Below, piece after piece: positions 1-8,851 of a DNA stretch of 64,000 bases. This DNA comes from LMUY01 sp964245075 (GTDB lineage: Bacteria > Pseudomonadota > Alphaproteobacteria > Acetobacterales > Acetobacteraceae). The translations under genes and the position numbers were made by a program. The DNA lies in the NCBI GenBank assembly GCA_964245075.1, contig CAXTLC010000013.1, forward strand, positions 6,686 through 70,685. Reading direction: 5' to 3'. The stretch's first letter is position 1. Each line of letters begins with the position of its first letter. The notes below the pieces were generated by a model, which saw only the letters and a program-made list of their open reading frames with translations, was not told the DNA's origin and made no database searches.

Positions 1-2
1 GC

Positions 3-680
3 CTGACGAGCCTGTCCGCAGCGGCCGGTTGCACGTCAGCCAACGTTTTCCGCATCCTGCGCACATTGGAAGCGAGGGGCCTCGCCACCCAGGACAGCAA
101 CCGCGGCGCGTGGCGGCTCGGGGCGGGATGGTCGATGGTGGCGCGGGCGGCTGGCCAGCACGGCGCCACGACGCGCGCCGCCGCCCCCGCCATGGCCGCG
201 TTGGCGGCGAGCTGCGGGGAGCAGGTCAGCCTCGCGGTCCGGGACGGAGAGCAGTGCGAGGTGCTTGCCGCCCATCAAGCCAACCCCGCGGGCCGGCAGT
301 TCGTCCAGTCGGGTGAACGTTGGCCGCTGCACGCGGGGCCGGGCCGGCTCCTGCTGGCCTACGCGCCGCCTGCCATCCAACGGGCCGTGCTGGCGAGCCG
401 GCTGCCCCGCCTCGCCGCGGGAACGCTCACCGACAGCGGTCGGGTCAGGGCTGAACTCCCGCGCATCCGGGCCCGGAACTGGCTGATCGCCACCGAGGAG
501 ATCGCCGAAGCCGCTGTCACGGTAAGCACGACGGTGCAGGACCCGGCCGGAGCGGTCATCGCCGCGCTCAGCATCGCCGCGCCGCTCATCAGGATGCGCC
601 CGCCCCGGCCGCATACCGTGCTCACCCCGTTGCTGGTGGCTGCCGAGGCGATCGGGCAGGCGCTGACCCCGCTCGCCTGA
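3..680 (+). CDS. IclR-family transcriptional regulator (5' truncated by window edge)
   Basis: This reading frame is open from the first bases of the window, so the true start lies upstream. The visible N-terminus is the second half of a winged helix-turn-helix, with a recognition helix around SANVFRILRTLE followed by the wing. The rest is the IclR effector-binding (GAF-like) domain, with the family pattern of an ISLAVRDG-like strand, WPLHAGPGRLLLAY and a final ALSIAAP strand. IclR proteins are dimeric repressors or activators that respond to small organic acids. The target here cannot be told, because the upstream neighbour is missing. A strong hairpin directly follows the stop codon. Confidence 0.85.
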   Translation: MTSLSAAAGCTSANVFRILRTLEARGLATQDSNRGAWRLGAGWSMVARAAGQHGATTRAAAPAMAALAASCGEQVSLAVRDGEQCEVLAAHQANPAGRQFVQSGERWPLHAGPGRLLLAYAPPAIQRAVLASRLPRLAAGTLTDSGRVRAELPRIRARNWLIATEEIAEAAVTVSTTVQDPAGAVIAALSIAAPLIRMRPPRPHTVLTPLLVAAEAIGQALTPLA

Positions 681-709
681 AGCGCCGCCGGTTGGAACCC
701 GGCGGCGCT
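681..709. terminator. Bidirectional hairpin between convergent genes
   Basis: A perfect 11-bp inverted repeat (681-691 pairing with 699-709) with a 7-nt loop begins immediately after the IclR stop codon. It lies between two genes whose 3' ends face each other. There is no clear T-tract on either strand, so intrinsic termination is an inference from position and stem strength. Confidence 0.6.
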
Positions 710-714
710 CCGGG

Positions 715-1203
715 CTACTTGGCCTGGTGGGCCAGGTAGCTCCGGATGACGTCGGGCAGCATCTCGCCAAGCTGGTCGCCCATGGCCTGCTCTTCCGTGA
801 TCGACTGCTTCAGCACCTCGATGTCGCCGGACGAGCCGGCAATCTCGGCGAGGGTGATGAGCGTCTTGTAGGAGGCGATCTCGTACGCCTTGAAGCCGAT
901 CGCCGCGAGCAGGTTCTTCACCACCTCATCCGATGCGGCCATGTGGACGACGCCGGACACCTTGCCGACGATGTTGGTCACCGTCTCCTTGGCGGACGAG
1001 GCTGACGTGCCGTGCTTGCCCAACAGGGTTTCCAGGCGAGTCGCCTGGATGCGGGACTGGTCGAGGTCGGTTTGCATGCGGCTATGCAGTTGCGGGTAGT
1101 CTGCCATGCGGCCTAGCTGACGCTCGATCGTCTCGACCGCCTGGCCTTCGACGGCATGCTGGTTGCGCAGGCCGGACAGGTAGTATTCAGTCGATGCGCT
1201 CAT
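715..1203 (-). CDS. DUF892 / YciE-YciF ferritin-like protein
   Basis: The 162-residue, almost entirely helical protein matches the DUF892 (YciF) ferritin-like family. It has an N-terminal YLSGLRNQHAVEGQAVE-type helix and a second Glu-rich helix carrying the paired metal-binding EE (near SITEEQAMGDQ). Members form dimers with a four-helix bundle and a di-iron site, and are often induced by stress or stationary phase. The ATG at 1203 is preceded by AAGGAG about 10 nt upstream. The gene is monocistronic and ends against the hairpin at 681-709. The catalytic role of the family is not established. Confidence 0.85.
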   Translation of the reverse strand: MSASTEYYLSGLRNQHAVEGQAVETIERQLGRMADYPQLHSRMQTDLDQSRIQATRLETLLGKHGTSASSAKETVTNIVGKVSGVVHMAASDEVVKNLLAAIGFKAYEIASYKTLITLAEIAGSSGDIEVLKQSITEEQAMGDQLGEMLPDVIRSYLAHQAK

Positions 1204-1342
1204 GATGGCTGCTCCTTGAGACCCTGCGGAGCGAACGCCGCCGCCTGCACAGGTATCCGGCCCGCTTGCTTCAGTTTAACTTGCGCTTGACGGTTGCCGA
1301 TGCCAGCCGACATCGCTTGGCCGCTCCACGAGGCGGCAGCCA

Positions 1343-2731
1343 TCACAGCCGGGCCAGGCGGCGAACGGTGGCCGTGGCGTTGCGCTTCCCATCGGCGCTG
1401 TACTCCTCATGGTAGTCCTCGAGCTTCGCCGGCTCGTACAGGTAGTTCACCATCAGCGTCGCACTTTCCCGGATGCCCTTGTCCGACGTGTCGGCGCCCA
1501 TCGCCAAGCGTTCGACCCGGGCGCCGTTGCTGAGATGGAAGTGGGCTACCGGGTCAGCCGCGCGCTTGCCGCCGTCCAGCAGCAGGTAGCGGGCGGCGAG
1601 CCGCACCAGGATCGGCTCGACCACTTTCACCACCCCTGCGTCGCGGAACCAGCCGCGCCGGCCCAGGATGGCCGTGAGCACCCCGGCGGCCGTTTCAGGC
1701 TTGGGCTCCGCCGGCAGGGCGAGCAGCGCCGCCGCTTCCTCCACGCTCAGCAGGCCAGGCGGATTCTCCGCCAGCTTCGGGTCCAGCCAGCGGCGGAAGC
1801 CCGGGATGGGCGAGAGCGTCGCGAAGGTCTTGAGCGTGTGGTTCTCCGCGGTCAGCACGGCAACGACCTTCTTGATGAGGAAATTGCCGAAGCTGATGCC
1901 GGCCAGCCCGCGCTGGCAGTTGCTGATGGAATAGAAGATCGCGGTGTCCGCATCCTTCGGGTCCAGCACCGGCGCCCGCTTGTCCAGCAGGGTCTGCACG
2001 CTGCCGGACAAGCCACGGACCAGCGCCACCTCCACGAAGATCAGCGGCTCGGCCGGCATGCGCGGGTGGAACAGCGCGTAGCAGCGCCGGTCGCTGTCCA
2101 GCCGGTTCTTCAGGTCCGACCAGGAGCGGATCTCGTGCACCGCCTCGTAGCCGACCAGCCGTTCCAGCAAGGAAGCCGGGCTGCTCCAATCGATCCGCTG
2201 CAACTCGAGGAAGCCCACGTCGAACCAGTTGGCGAGCAGGGCGCGCAGGTCGCTGTCCAGCGCGGCCAGATAGGGGTCCCCCTTCACCCGGGCGAGCAGG
2301 GTGGCACGAAGATCCACCAGGAACTTCATCCCGTCCGGGATGGTGGTGAACTGGGTCAGCAGCCGCACCCGGGGCGGTTCCAGGGCGCGTCGCAGGGCGG
2401 CGGTGGCAGTGGTCCGCTCCGCCGGGTCCTCGGTGGATTGCAGCCGTTCGAAGGCGGCGGCGATGGAAGCCGGGTCGCTGTCGAACTCGGCCAGGACGTG
2501 CAGGAAGTCCGTGCGGCCTGCCTCGGTGAGTTGCAGGTAGGCCTGGGCCAGCTTGGCGGCGCGGTTGCGGGCCGCCATCTCCCCGCCGCGGCCGTCGAAG
2601 CAAGCGCGCATCTGGGCGGCGAAGCTTTCATCGCCCTCCGTCGAGACCCCCGCGGCCATGTCGCGCCAAACGCCGGTGATGCGGCGGATCGCCCGGTCGA
2701 ACAGGCCGATCGGGGCGGTCGTCTCACTCAT
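1343..2731 (-). CDS. matA: Malonyl-CoA decarboxylase
   Basis: This enzyme converts malonyl-CoA to acetyl-CoA and CO2. The 462-residue protein has the N-terminal all-helical domain (about 1-180) and the C-terminal acetyltransferase-like catalytic domain. The conserved active-site segments are visible: FYSISNCQRGL around residues 266-276, holding the conserved Ser, and HFHLSNGARVERL around 397-409, with His399 matching the catalytic His of the human enzyme. A clean GGAGG lies 7 nt before the ATG. Unlike classical mat operons, no malonyl-CoA synthetase or malonate carrier sits next to it, so it may serve fatty-acid or malonyl-CoA balance rather than malonate catabolism. Confidence 0.93.
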   Translation of the reverse strand: MSETTAPIGLFDRAIRRITGVWRDMAAGVSTEGDESFAAQMRACFDGRGGEMAARNRAAKLAQAYLQLTEAGRTDFLHVLAEFDSDPASIAAAFERLQSTEDPAERTTATAALRRALEPPRVRLLTQFTTIPDGMKFLVDLRATLLARVKGDPYLAALDSDLRALLANWFDVGFLELQRIDWSSPASLLERLVGYEAVHEIRSWSDLKNRLDSDRRCYALFHPRMPAEPLIFVEVALVRGLSGSVQTLLDKRAPVLDPKDADTAIFYSISNCQRGLAGISFGNFLIKKVVAVLTAENHTLKTFATLSPIPGFRRWLDPKLAENPPGLLSVEEAAALLALPAEPKPETAAGVLTAILGRRGWFRDAGVVKVVEPILVRLAARYLLLDGGKRAADPVAHFHLSNGARVERLAMGADTSDKGIRESATLMVNYLYEPAKLEDYHEEYSADGKRNATATVRRLARL

Positions 2732-2906
2732 GCGGTGCCTCCAGCATCACGCCCGTTCTAGGTCGGATTCACCGCACTGTTGAGTGGGGCGACAAAGAAT
2801 TCGCGCCATGGGCGCAATCTCCATTTCGTGCGGTGGAGCCCGTGCAACGCTGCCCCGGCCGGTGCGCTCCTGCTCCCGCGCCGAGCCGGCGCGACAGGGA
2901 TGCACC

Positions 2907-3857
2907 ATGACCCAGAGCAGGACACAGAGCGACTTGCAGGTGCTGAACGACTCGCCAAAGAAGGTCCGCAGCCTGGGCTACGCCGCCGGGTTGGGACTGC
3001 TCGGCGCCGGGTTGCTGATGGAACGGGCGACGCCGCGCACCCGCCTGCTGCTGTCGGCGGCCGGCGCGGGCGGGATCTTCTGGCTGGCGTCCAGGCTGGA
3101 CCCGGCCGGCCACGCGGAACCGGCGACCTATCCGCCGCTGGACACCCTCAAGCGGCTCGCCGACGACATCTGGGTGGTCGACAGCGGCCCATTGCACGGC
3201 GTGCTGCCGGTCCGCATGACGGTTGTACGGCTGCCCGATGGCGGCGTGCTGCTGCATTCCCCGACGCGAACCACGCCGGGCCTGCGTGCCGAACTGGACC
3301 GGATCGGCCCGGTGCGGGCGCTGGTCGCACCGAACCAGGCGCATTGGATGTTCCTGCCGGACTGGAAGGCCGCCTATCCCGACGCCGTCACCTTCGGCGC
3401 GCCGGGGCTACGAAACCGAGGCGCCGTCCGCAAGGCGGGCGTCGCGATCGACCGCGACCTGTCGGAAACGGCGCCGCAGGACTGGGGCGGCACGATCGAC
3501 CTGGTGAGCGTGCCCGGCAGCCTCGGCTTCAGCGAGTTTGCGCTGTTCCACCGCCCCTCGGCCACGCTGGTGCTGACCGACCTGGTGCTCAACCTGGAAC
3601 CCGCGCGGCTGCCTTGGCTGATGCGGCCGTTCGCGCGCCTGGTCGGCGCGACGGGCCCGATCGGCCGCGCGCCGATCTATCTGCGGGCGGTGGTGCGCGG
3701 CGGCGGAAAGGCGGCACGGGCGGCGGGGGCGCGATTGGTGCAGCTTCAGCCGCAGCGGGTGGTGTTCTCGCATGGCCGCATGTTCGAAGGCGACGCGGCC
3801 GCTTCGCTCGCGCGCTCGCTGGCCTGGCTGCTTCCCGCGGGCCACCAATCGCCATGA
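2907..3857 (+). CDS. DUF4336 domain-containing protein (metallo-beta-lactamase-like fold)
   Basis: The start is placed at ATG 2907 (MTQSRTQSDLQ) with an AGGGA upstream; an in-frame extension back to 2784 is rich in Cys/Arg and lacks a credible ribosome site. Residues about 20-60 contain two hydrophobic stretches (LGYAAGLGLLGAGLLM and LLLSAAGAGGIFWLA), suggesting membrane attachment. The remainder matches DUF4336, a family related to metallo-beta-lactamases, with ADDIWVVDSG, PDGGVLLHSPT and LVLTDLVLN strands. The usual HxHxDH zinc motif is not evident, so hydrolase activity is doubtful. An ATG overlaps the stop (ATGA at 3854-3857), so a second gene could begin there and be lost in the gap. Confidence 0.7.
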   Translation: MTQSRTQSDLQVLNDSPKKVRSLGYAAGLGLLGAGLLMERATPRTRLLLSAAGAGGIFWLASRLDPAGHAEPATYPPLDTLKRLADDIWVVDSGPLHGVLPVRMTVVRLPDGGVLLHSPTRTTPGLRAELDRIGPVRALVAPNQAHWMFLPDWKAAYPDAVTFGAPGLRNRGAVRKAGVAIDRDLSETAPQDWGGTIDLVSVPGSLGFSEFALFHRPSATLVLTDLVLNLEPARLPWLMRPFARLVGATGPIGRAPIYLRAVVRGGGKAARAAGARLVQLQPQRVVFSHGRMFEGDAAASLARSLAWLLPAGHQSP

Positions 3858-3871
3858 ACGGCCAGGCGGCG

Positions 3872-3971
3872 NNNNNNNNNNNNNNNNNNNNNNNNNNNNN
3901 NNNNNNNNNNNNNNNNNNNNNNNNNNNNNNNNNNNNNNNNNNNNNNNNNNNNNNNNNNNNNNNNNNNNNNN
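3872..3971. other. Assembly gap (100 N)
   Basis: A run of exactly 100 Ns, the usual placeholder for a scaffold gap of unknown size. It removes the C-terminus of the NAD(P)HX repair gene and whatever follows the DUF4336 gene. Confidence 0.99.
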
Positions 3972-5326
3972 TCCTCGGCCACCAGGCCGGGGCCAAGCAT
4001 CTCCCCCGCCCGGCCGTGCAGCCAGGCGCCAGCGCAGGCGGCGTCCCAGGCCGGCATGCCGCCGGCGAGCAGGGCGGCGATCAGGCCCGAAAGCACGTCC
4101 CCCGCCCCGGCGGTCGCCAGGGCCGGAGTGCCGGTGCCGTTGATGGCGGCACGGCCATCCGGTGCGGCGATGACCGTGTCCGAGCCCTTCAGCAGCACGA
4201 CGGCACCCACCCGCCTGGCCGCTTCGCGGGCGGCGGCGAGCCGGTCCGCGCCGGGCGGGCCGAACAGCCTGGTGAACTCGCCCTCATGCGGGGTGAGCAC
4301 GGCGGCGCCGCGCAACGCCTCCGGATGCCCGGCGTGGGCGCCGAGCGCGTCCGCGTCCGCCACCACCTGCCGCTTCGCCGCGAGGAGCAGCGGCAGCGCG
4401 GCGCGGGCGGCATCCTGCCCGAGCCCGGGGCCGCACACCCAGGTCGTCCGGCGCGGGTCCGCCATCAACGAGTCGAGCGCTTCGTCGTTGACGATCAGCC
4501 CGGCCGGCACGTGGGCGTAACGGGCAGCGTGGCCCGGTGCCACGATCGTCACTATGCCCGCGCCGCCATGCCGGGCCGCAGCCGCCGAGAGCTGGGCCGC
4601 TCCCGTCATGGCGGCTCCCCCCAGGACCGACACGTAGCCGCGGGCATATTTGTGGGTGGAGGCAGGCAGCACCGGCAGCGTCCACAACCCGGGGCCATTG
4701 GCGACCGTGAGCGGCCGGATCGTGTCCAGCACCGCGGCGGGCAGCCCGATGTCGGCGAGCACCAACTCGCCGCACAAATCGCGGCCCGGCAGCAGGCAGT
4801 GGCCGGGCTTGCGGCGGAAGAACGTCACGGTGCACGCCGCGGGCGCCGCGCGGCCCCGCAGGGCGCCCGTGGCGCCATCCACCCCGCTCGGGACGTCCAC
4901 GGCCAGGATGCGGCGCGCGGCAGCCAGCGTGTCCGCCACCACGCCGTCCACGTCCCGCGCCAGCCCGGCGCCGAACACGGCGTCGATCACCAGGCCGGCC
5001 CGCCCCGCTTCGTCCGGCGTGAAGGCGGCGGCGGGGCCGGACCAGGCCGCGGCTGCGAGGGCCGCGTCGCTTCCGGGGCGCGGCGGGGCCAGGGCAGCGA
5101 CACGGACCGGCCATCCCTGCGCGGCAAGCAGGCGCGCGGCGACGTAGCCATCGCCGCCGTTGTTGCCAGGCCCGCACAGCACCAGGGTGCGGCACGGCCC
5201 GAAGCGCCGCGCCGCCCGCGCCACGGCCCAGCCGGCGCGTTCCATCAGCAAGGTTCCGGGAATGCCCCGCCCGATCGCCAGCGCGTCGGCCTGGGCCATT
5301 TCGTCGGGCGGGAGCAGCTCGTTCAT
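3972..5326 (-). CDS. nnr: Bifunctional NAD(P)H-hydrate epimerase / ADP-dependent dehydratase (3' truncated by gap)
   Basis: This is a metabolite-repair enzyme that epimerises and dehydrates damaged NAD(P)HX back to NAD(P)H. The N-terminal YjeF domain (about 1-200) shows LVLCGPGNNGGDGYVAARL and VDVPSGVDGATG. The C-terminal ribokinase-like dehydratase domain shows LTPHEGEFTRLFG, VLLKGSDTVIAAPDG and the catalytic-Asp motif ATAGAGDVLSG. The reading frame runs into the N gap after LVAE, so roughly the last 20-30 residues are missing. The ATG overlaps the stop of the chromate transporter half upstream (ATGA), which indicates translational coupling. Confidence 0.93.
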
Positions 5327-5859
5327 GCCGGCAGAACCCCGTGCAGGAGGATGAACGCGACCGCCCCGCACGCCATCAGCAGCACCGGGTTCACCCGCGT
5401 CGCCATCAGCAACGCCGTGGCGGCGACCGCGATGCCACGGGCCAGCCAGCCGCCTTCCAGCGAGGTGACCAGCACCAGGCCGGAGGCGAGGATCATGCCC
5501 GCCGCGACCGGGCGCAACCCGGCTTCCAGCGCCACTTGCCATCGCGCGCCGCGCGTGCGCGCCCAGAGCCGGGCCAGGCCGTACACCAGCAGCGCCGAAG
5601 GAACGAAGATCGCGGCGGAGGCAACCAGCGCCCCCCACGGGCCTGCCACCTGCCAGCCGATCAGCGTGACCAGCAGCGTGCCCGGACCCGGCGCCATGCG
5701 CGAGATGGCGAAGGCGTCCACGAACTGGCCTTGTGTCAGCCAATGGTGGTGCGCGACGACCTCGCGCTCGATGCCTGCCACCAGGGTTTGCCCGCCGCCG
5801 ACCGACACCAGCGACAACGGCCCGAACAGCGCCGCGAGCGGCCACAGGATGCTACGCAC
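5323..5859 (-). CDS. chrA: Chromate transporter ChrA, C-terminal-type half
   Basis: This 178-residue membrane protein has about five to six hydrophobic segments and is one of a pair of short CHR-domain proteins that replace a single long ChrA. It carries the CHR signatures SVGGGQTLVAGIEREVV and ISRMAPGPGTLLVTLIGW. Paired short ChrA proteins insert in opposite orientations and act together in chromate (possibly sulfate-like oxyanion) efflux. Its start overlaps the end of the first half by 8 bp, and its stop overlaps the nnr start. Confidence 0.85.
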   Translation of the reverse strand: MRSILWPLAALFGPLSLVSVGGGQTLVAGIEREVVAHHHWLTQGQFVDAFAISRMAPGPGTLLVTLIGWQVAGPWGALVASAAIFVPSALLVYGLARLWARTRGARWQVALEAGLRPVAAGMILASGLVLVTSLEGGWLARGIAVAATALLMATRVNPVLLMACGAVAFILLHGVLPA

Positions 5860-6421
5860 CGGCCAGCTTCCAGTAGGCGAACGCCACGCTCAGCGGGCCG
5901 AGCACCCCCACCACCAGCGGCAGCGGCCAACGCAGCAGCCCGACCGCGACAAAGGCCGCCACCATGACCAGGACCGGGACCGCGCCCTTGGCCGCCGCCC
6001 GCCGCGCCGCGACCACGCCCATCTGCAAGGACAGCCCGACCGCCGCCGCACCCACCCCGTCCAGCACCAGATGGGTCAGGCGGTAGCCGCTGAGCCATGC
6101 GAAGCCCGTGGCGATGACCACCGCCAGCACGGCCGGCGGGACAATTATGCCGAAAGCGCCGGCGAGCGCGCCCGGCGTGCCGCGCAGCCGGAAGCCGATC
6201 CAGATCGCGAGGTTGACGACGTTCACGCCGGGAAACGCCTGCGCCAGGGCCAGGCCGGACAGGAACTCCTCCTCCCCCATCCAGCCGCGGCGGCCGACGA
6301 ACTCCCGCAGCATCCAGCCGGACAGGCCGCCGCCGAAGCTGGTCAGGCCGATCTTGCTGAATTGGCGCAGCAACTGCCCCGTCGACGGTGTTTCGGACTG
6401 CCGCTCGACCATCGCCGCCAT
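5852..6421 (-). CDS. chrA: Chromate transporter ChrA, N-terminal-type half
   Basis: This 189-residue membrane protein is the first half of a split CHR pair. Diagnostic elements are ISKIGLTSFGGG-like text near residues 24-33 and LAQAFPGVNVVNLAIWIGFRLRG, the short-ChrA version of the PGPN motif. It is the first gene of the chrA-chrA-nnr operon. Coupling to an NAD(P)HX repair enzyme has no obvious functional reason. Substrate assignment follows the family; there is no direct evidence that chromate is the physiological substrate. Confidence 0.85.
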   Translation of the reverse strand: MAAMVERQSETPSTGQLLRQFSKIGLTSFGGGLSGWMLREFVGRRGWMGEEEFLSGLALAQAFPGVNVVNLAIWIGFRLRGTPGALAGAFGIIVPPAVLAVVIATGFAWLSGYRLTHLVLDGVGAAAVGLSLQMGVVAARRAAAKGAVPVLVMVAAFVAVGLLRWPLPLVVGVLGPLSVAFAYWKLAGA

Positions 6422-6519
6422 CCGCTGCCCCCCTTGCCGGACCGTATCGCCGCGGCCCGATGCGCGCTAACACCGCCAGGCTACAAGCCTCGGCGGGGCG
6501 GACCTACAGGGATGACGGC

Positions 6520-6957
6520 ATGATCGTGTGGAATTTGGTGCTTGCGGTCCACATCCTGGCGATGGCGCTCTGGACTGGCGGCATGGCCTACGCGCTGCTG
6601 GTGCTGCGGCCCAGCCTCGCCGTGCTGGCCGCGCCCGACCAGCTCCTGTTGCACGGGCAGGCGTTCGCGCGGTTCTTTCGCCTGGTCTGGGTGGCGATGC
6701 CGCTGGTGCTGCTGAGCGGGTGGGGCATGGTGTTCGGCGTGTATGGCGGCTTTGCCCACCTGCCATGGCCGGTCAACGTGATGCAGGCGCTCGGCCTGGT
6801 GATGGCCGTGGTCTTCCTCGCGCTGGTGTTCGGGCCGTGGCGGCGATTCCGGGCGCAGCCGAGCGTGGAGGCCGCCGCGTCCATCCGGCGGCTGATCCAC
6901 GCCAACCTCGGCCTCGGCGCGATCATCATCGTGGTCGCCTCGTTCGCGCAGTGGTGA
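6520..6957 (+). CDS. CopD-like integral membrane protein
   Basis: The 145-residue protein has four predicted membrane segments, with an N-terminal VWNLVLAVHILAMALWTGGMAY that places a His and a Trp-Thr-Gly-Gly motif as in the copper-resistance D (CopD) / DUF2269-like superfamily. A second His (LIHANLGLG) lies in the last helix, and paired His residues of this kind could bind heme or copper. ATG 6520 was chosen because AGGGA precedes it by about 8 nt. A longer in-frame reading upstream overlaps the chrA promoter and is Arg-rich. No copC partner is present. Confidence 0.7.
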   Translation: MIVWNLVLAVHILAMALWTGGMAYALLVLRPSLAVLAAPDQLLLHGQAFARFFRLVWVAMPLVLLSGWGMVFGVYGGFAHLPWPVNVMQALGLVMAVVFLALVFGPWRRFRAQPSVEAAASIRRLIHANLGLGAIIIVVASFAQW

Positions 6958-6964
6958 CGGGCGG

Positions 6965-8263
6965 CTACTCGGCCGCCGCCCTCATGGTCGATGCCGCCAG
7001 CGCCTGGTCCAGGTCCGCGAGCAGGTCGTCCGGGTGCTCCAACCCGATCGACAGCCGCACGTAGCCCGGCGACACGCCGCTCTTCATCCGGTCGCCCTCG
7101 TCCAACTGCGAATGGGTCGTGCTGGCCGGATGGATCGCCAGCGATCGGGCATCCCCGATGTTCGCCACATGGAAGAAGAGCTTCAGCGAGTCGATGAAGC
7201 GCTGCCCCGCGGAAGCGCCGCCGTGCAGCTCGAACCCGATCAGCCCGCCCATGCCGTGCGGCAGGTACTTGCGGGTCAGCTCGGCGTCCCGCCCCCCCAT
7301 GTGCGACGGATGGATGACGCGCGCCACCTCCGGCCGCTTCGCCAGCCAGTCCGCCACCGTCAGCGCCGTGGCGCAGTGGCGCGGCATGCGGAGCGGCAGC
7401 GTTTCTATGCCTTGCAGCACCAGCCAGGCGTTGAACGGGCTGATTGCCGGGCCGAGGTCCCGCAGCAGGGTCACCCGGGCCTTGAGGACGTAGGCGATCG
7501 GGCCGAGCGGCTTGGCCGCCTCGCTCCAGACCGCGCCGTGATAGGACGGGTCCGGCGTGTTCAGCCCCGGCTGCCGGGCGGGGTGGGCGCCCCAGTCGAA
7601 GTTGCCGCCATCGACCAGCATCCCCGCGATCGCGGCGCCATGCCCGCTCAGGTACTTGGTGGCGGAATACACGATCACCGCGGCGCCGTGGTCGAACGGG
7701 CGCACCAGCATGGGCGCCGCCGTGTTGTCCATGATCAGCGGGATGCCGAGCGGCCGGCCCAGCGCGGCGACCTCCGCGATCGGGAACACCCGCAGCTTCG
7801 GGTTGGGCAGCGTCTCGGCATACCAGGCGCGGGTGCGGTCGTCAGACGCGCGGACGAAGGCCTCCGGGTCCGCCGGGTCCACGAAGCGGACCTCGATCCC
7901 CATGTCCCTCAGCGTGTTGGCGAACAGGTTCCACGTTCCGCCGTACAGGTCCGTGGAGGACACGATGTTGTCCCCGACCTTCGCCAGGTTCTGCACCGCC
8001 AGGGCGCTCGCCGCCTGGCCGGAGGCGAGCGCCAAGGCGCCGGCCCCGCCCTCCATCGCCGCGACCCGCTTCTCCAGCGCGTCGGCGGTGGGGTTCATGA
8101 TGCGGGTGTAGATGTTGCCCAGCTCCTTCAGCGCGAACAGGCTCGCCGCATGGTCGGAGCTGTCGAACTGAAACGCCGTGGTCTGGTAGATAGGCACCGC
8201 GACCGCGCCGGTGCTCTCGTCACGCCGCCAGCCGGCGTGGACCGCCATGGTTTCTGGGTGCAT
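6965..8263 (-). CDS. metY: O-acetylhomoserine aminocarboxypropyltransferase (O-acetylhomoserine sulfhydrylase)
   Basis: This PLP-dependent Cys/Met-metabolism enzyme makes homocysteine from O-acetylhomoserine and sulfide. The start MHPETMAVHAGW at 8263 has GGGAG upstream. It shows the opening QTTAFQFDSSDHAASLFAL, the tyrosine segment YTRIMNPTADALEKR, and the lysine motif SATKYLSGHG that holds PLP. The length (432 aa) and the long insert before the C-terminal SVSPGYVRLSIGLE-like end favour MetY over MetB/MetZ. I found no convincing SAM riboswitch in the 238-nt leader. Confidence 0.92.
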   Translation of the reverse strand: MHPETMAVHAGWRRDESTGAVAVPIYQTTAFQFDSSDHAASLFALKELGNIYTRIMNPTADALEKRVAAMEGGAGALALASGQAASALAVQNLAKVGDNIVSSTDLYGGTWNLFANTLRDMGIEVRFVDPADPEAFVRASDDRTRAWYAETLPNPKLRVFPIAEVAALGRPLGIPLIMDNTAAPMLVRPFDHGAAVIVYSATKYLSGHGAAIAGMLVDGGNFDWGAHPARQPGLNTPDPSYHGAVWSEAAKPLGPIAYVLKARVTLLRDLGPAISPFNAWLVLQGIETLPLRMPRHCATALTVADWLAKRPEVARVIHPSHMGGRDAELTRKYLPHGMGGLIGFELHGGASAGQRFIDSLKLFFHVANIGDARSLAIHPASTTHSQLDEGDRMKSGVSPGYVRLSIGLEHPDDLLADLDQALAASTMRAAAE

Positions 8264-8460
8264 CGTTGTCTCCCCTATGGCGTGCAAGATAGCCGGGCCG
8301 CCGCCGCGGTGGCAAATACCGGCCGGTCCTGCCATGCGCCAGGGGCGGCTGGTGGGACCGTTCGCGGGCCGGCACGAGGCGCTCGCACCCGCGTCCTGCT
8401 GAACTGCGGCCTGCGCCGTAAATTTGCCGGGCAGTGCCGCACGCTCTCCGCTTGCCCGCC

Positions 8461-8491
8461 GCCGGACGCCGGCCTTTGGCCCGCGTCCGGC
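8461..8491 (-). terminator. Strong hairpin downstream of the small 8502-8744 gene
   Basis: A 9-bp perfect stem (8461-8469 with 8483-8491) encloses a second 4-bp stem GGCC-TTT-GGCC. It lies 11 nt beyond the stop of the minus-strand small gene and upstream of metY. No T-tract follows it. It probably limits read-through into metY. Confidence 0.55.
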
Positions 8492-8501
8492 GCGCAAGCA
8501 G

Positions 8502-8744
8502 CTACTTGTTGGTGCGGCCGACCTTGCCGGGGTTGACGCCGCCGCCCTTGGCGCCGTCGTTCATCACGTCGCCCTCGGAAGTGTTGTCCGCTTCCACCGT
8601 TTCCGGGTCGGCGCCCGTCCGGAACGCGCCCTTGGACGCGCCGATGCCGGGGTTGCGCTCCAGGTCGCTGGGCGGGCGCGGCACGTCGGCGCCAAGGTCG
8701 TCGGGACCGGCCGGCGGGTGTGTCGGATGCTTGGACGACGTCAT
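8502..8744 (-). CDS. Small hydrophilic conserved-type hypothetical protein
   Basis: An 80-residue protein beginning MTSSKHPTHPPAGPDD with GGAG 6 nt before the ATG. It is rich in Gly, Asp, Pro and Asn and has no Cys, no membrane segment and no signal peptide. It is probably intrinsically disordered. I do not recognise a named family; small charged proteins of this composition are common stress-associated hypotheticals in alphaproteobacteria. Its own ribosome site and downstream hairpin support it as a real gene. Confidence 0.6.
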   Translation of the reverse strand: MTSSKHPTHPPAGPDDLGADVPRPPSDLERNPGIGASKGAFRTGADPETVEADNTSEGDVMNDGAKGGGVNPGKVGRTNK

Positions 8745-8851
8745 GCTGTCTCCTGGTCTTTGTGGTTGGGCCGAACAGATGGTGACGGACCGTGGCTGCG
8801 CCACGCCCCGTCCGCTTCGCCACCACCAGGCCTTACTGATACCGCCAGGCC

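Noticed and set aside
3872..3971. Frames translated through the N gap as fusion proteins
   Set aside because: The N run has unknown real length, so any frame joined across it is an artefact.
2780..6523. 1247-residue open frame on the plus strand
   Set aside because: It crosses the N gap and lies antisense to nnr and chrA; its Arg/Gly/Ala-rich composition is typical of shadow frames in high-GC DNA.
8264..8460. Possible SAM-II or SAM/SAH riboswitch in the metY leader
   Set aside because: On the minus strand a TATTTGCCACCG segment loosely recalls SAM-II, but the paired CUUGCAGCCAC element and the pseudoknot are not present.
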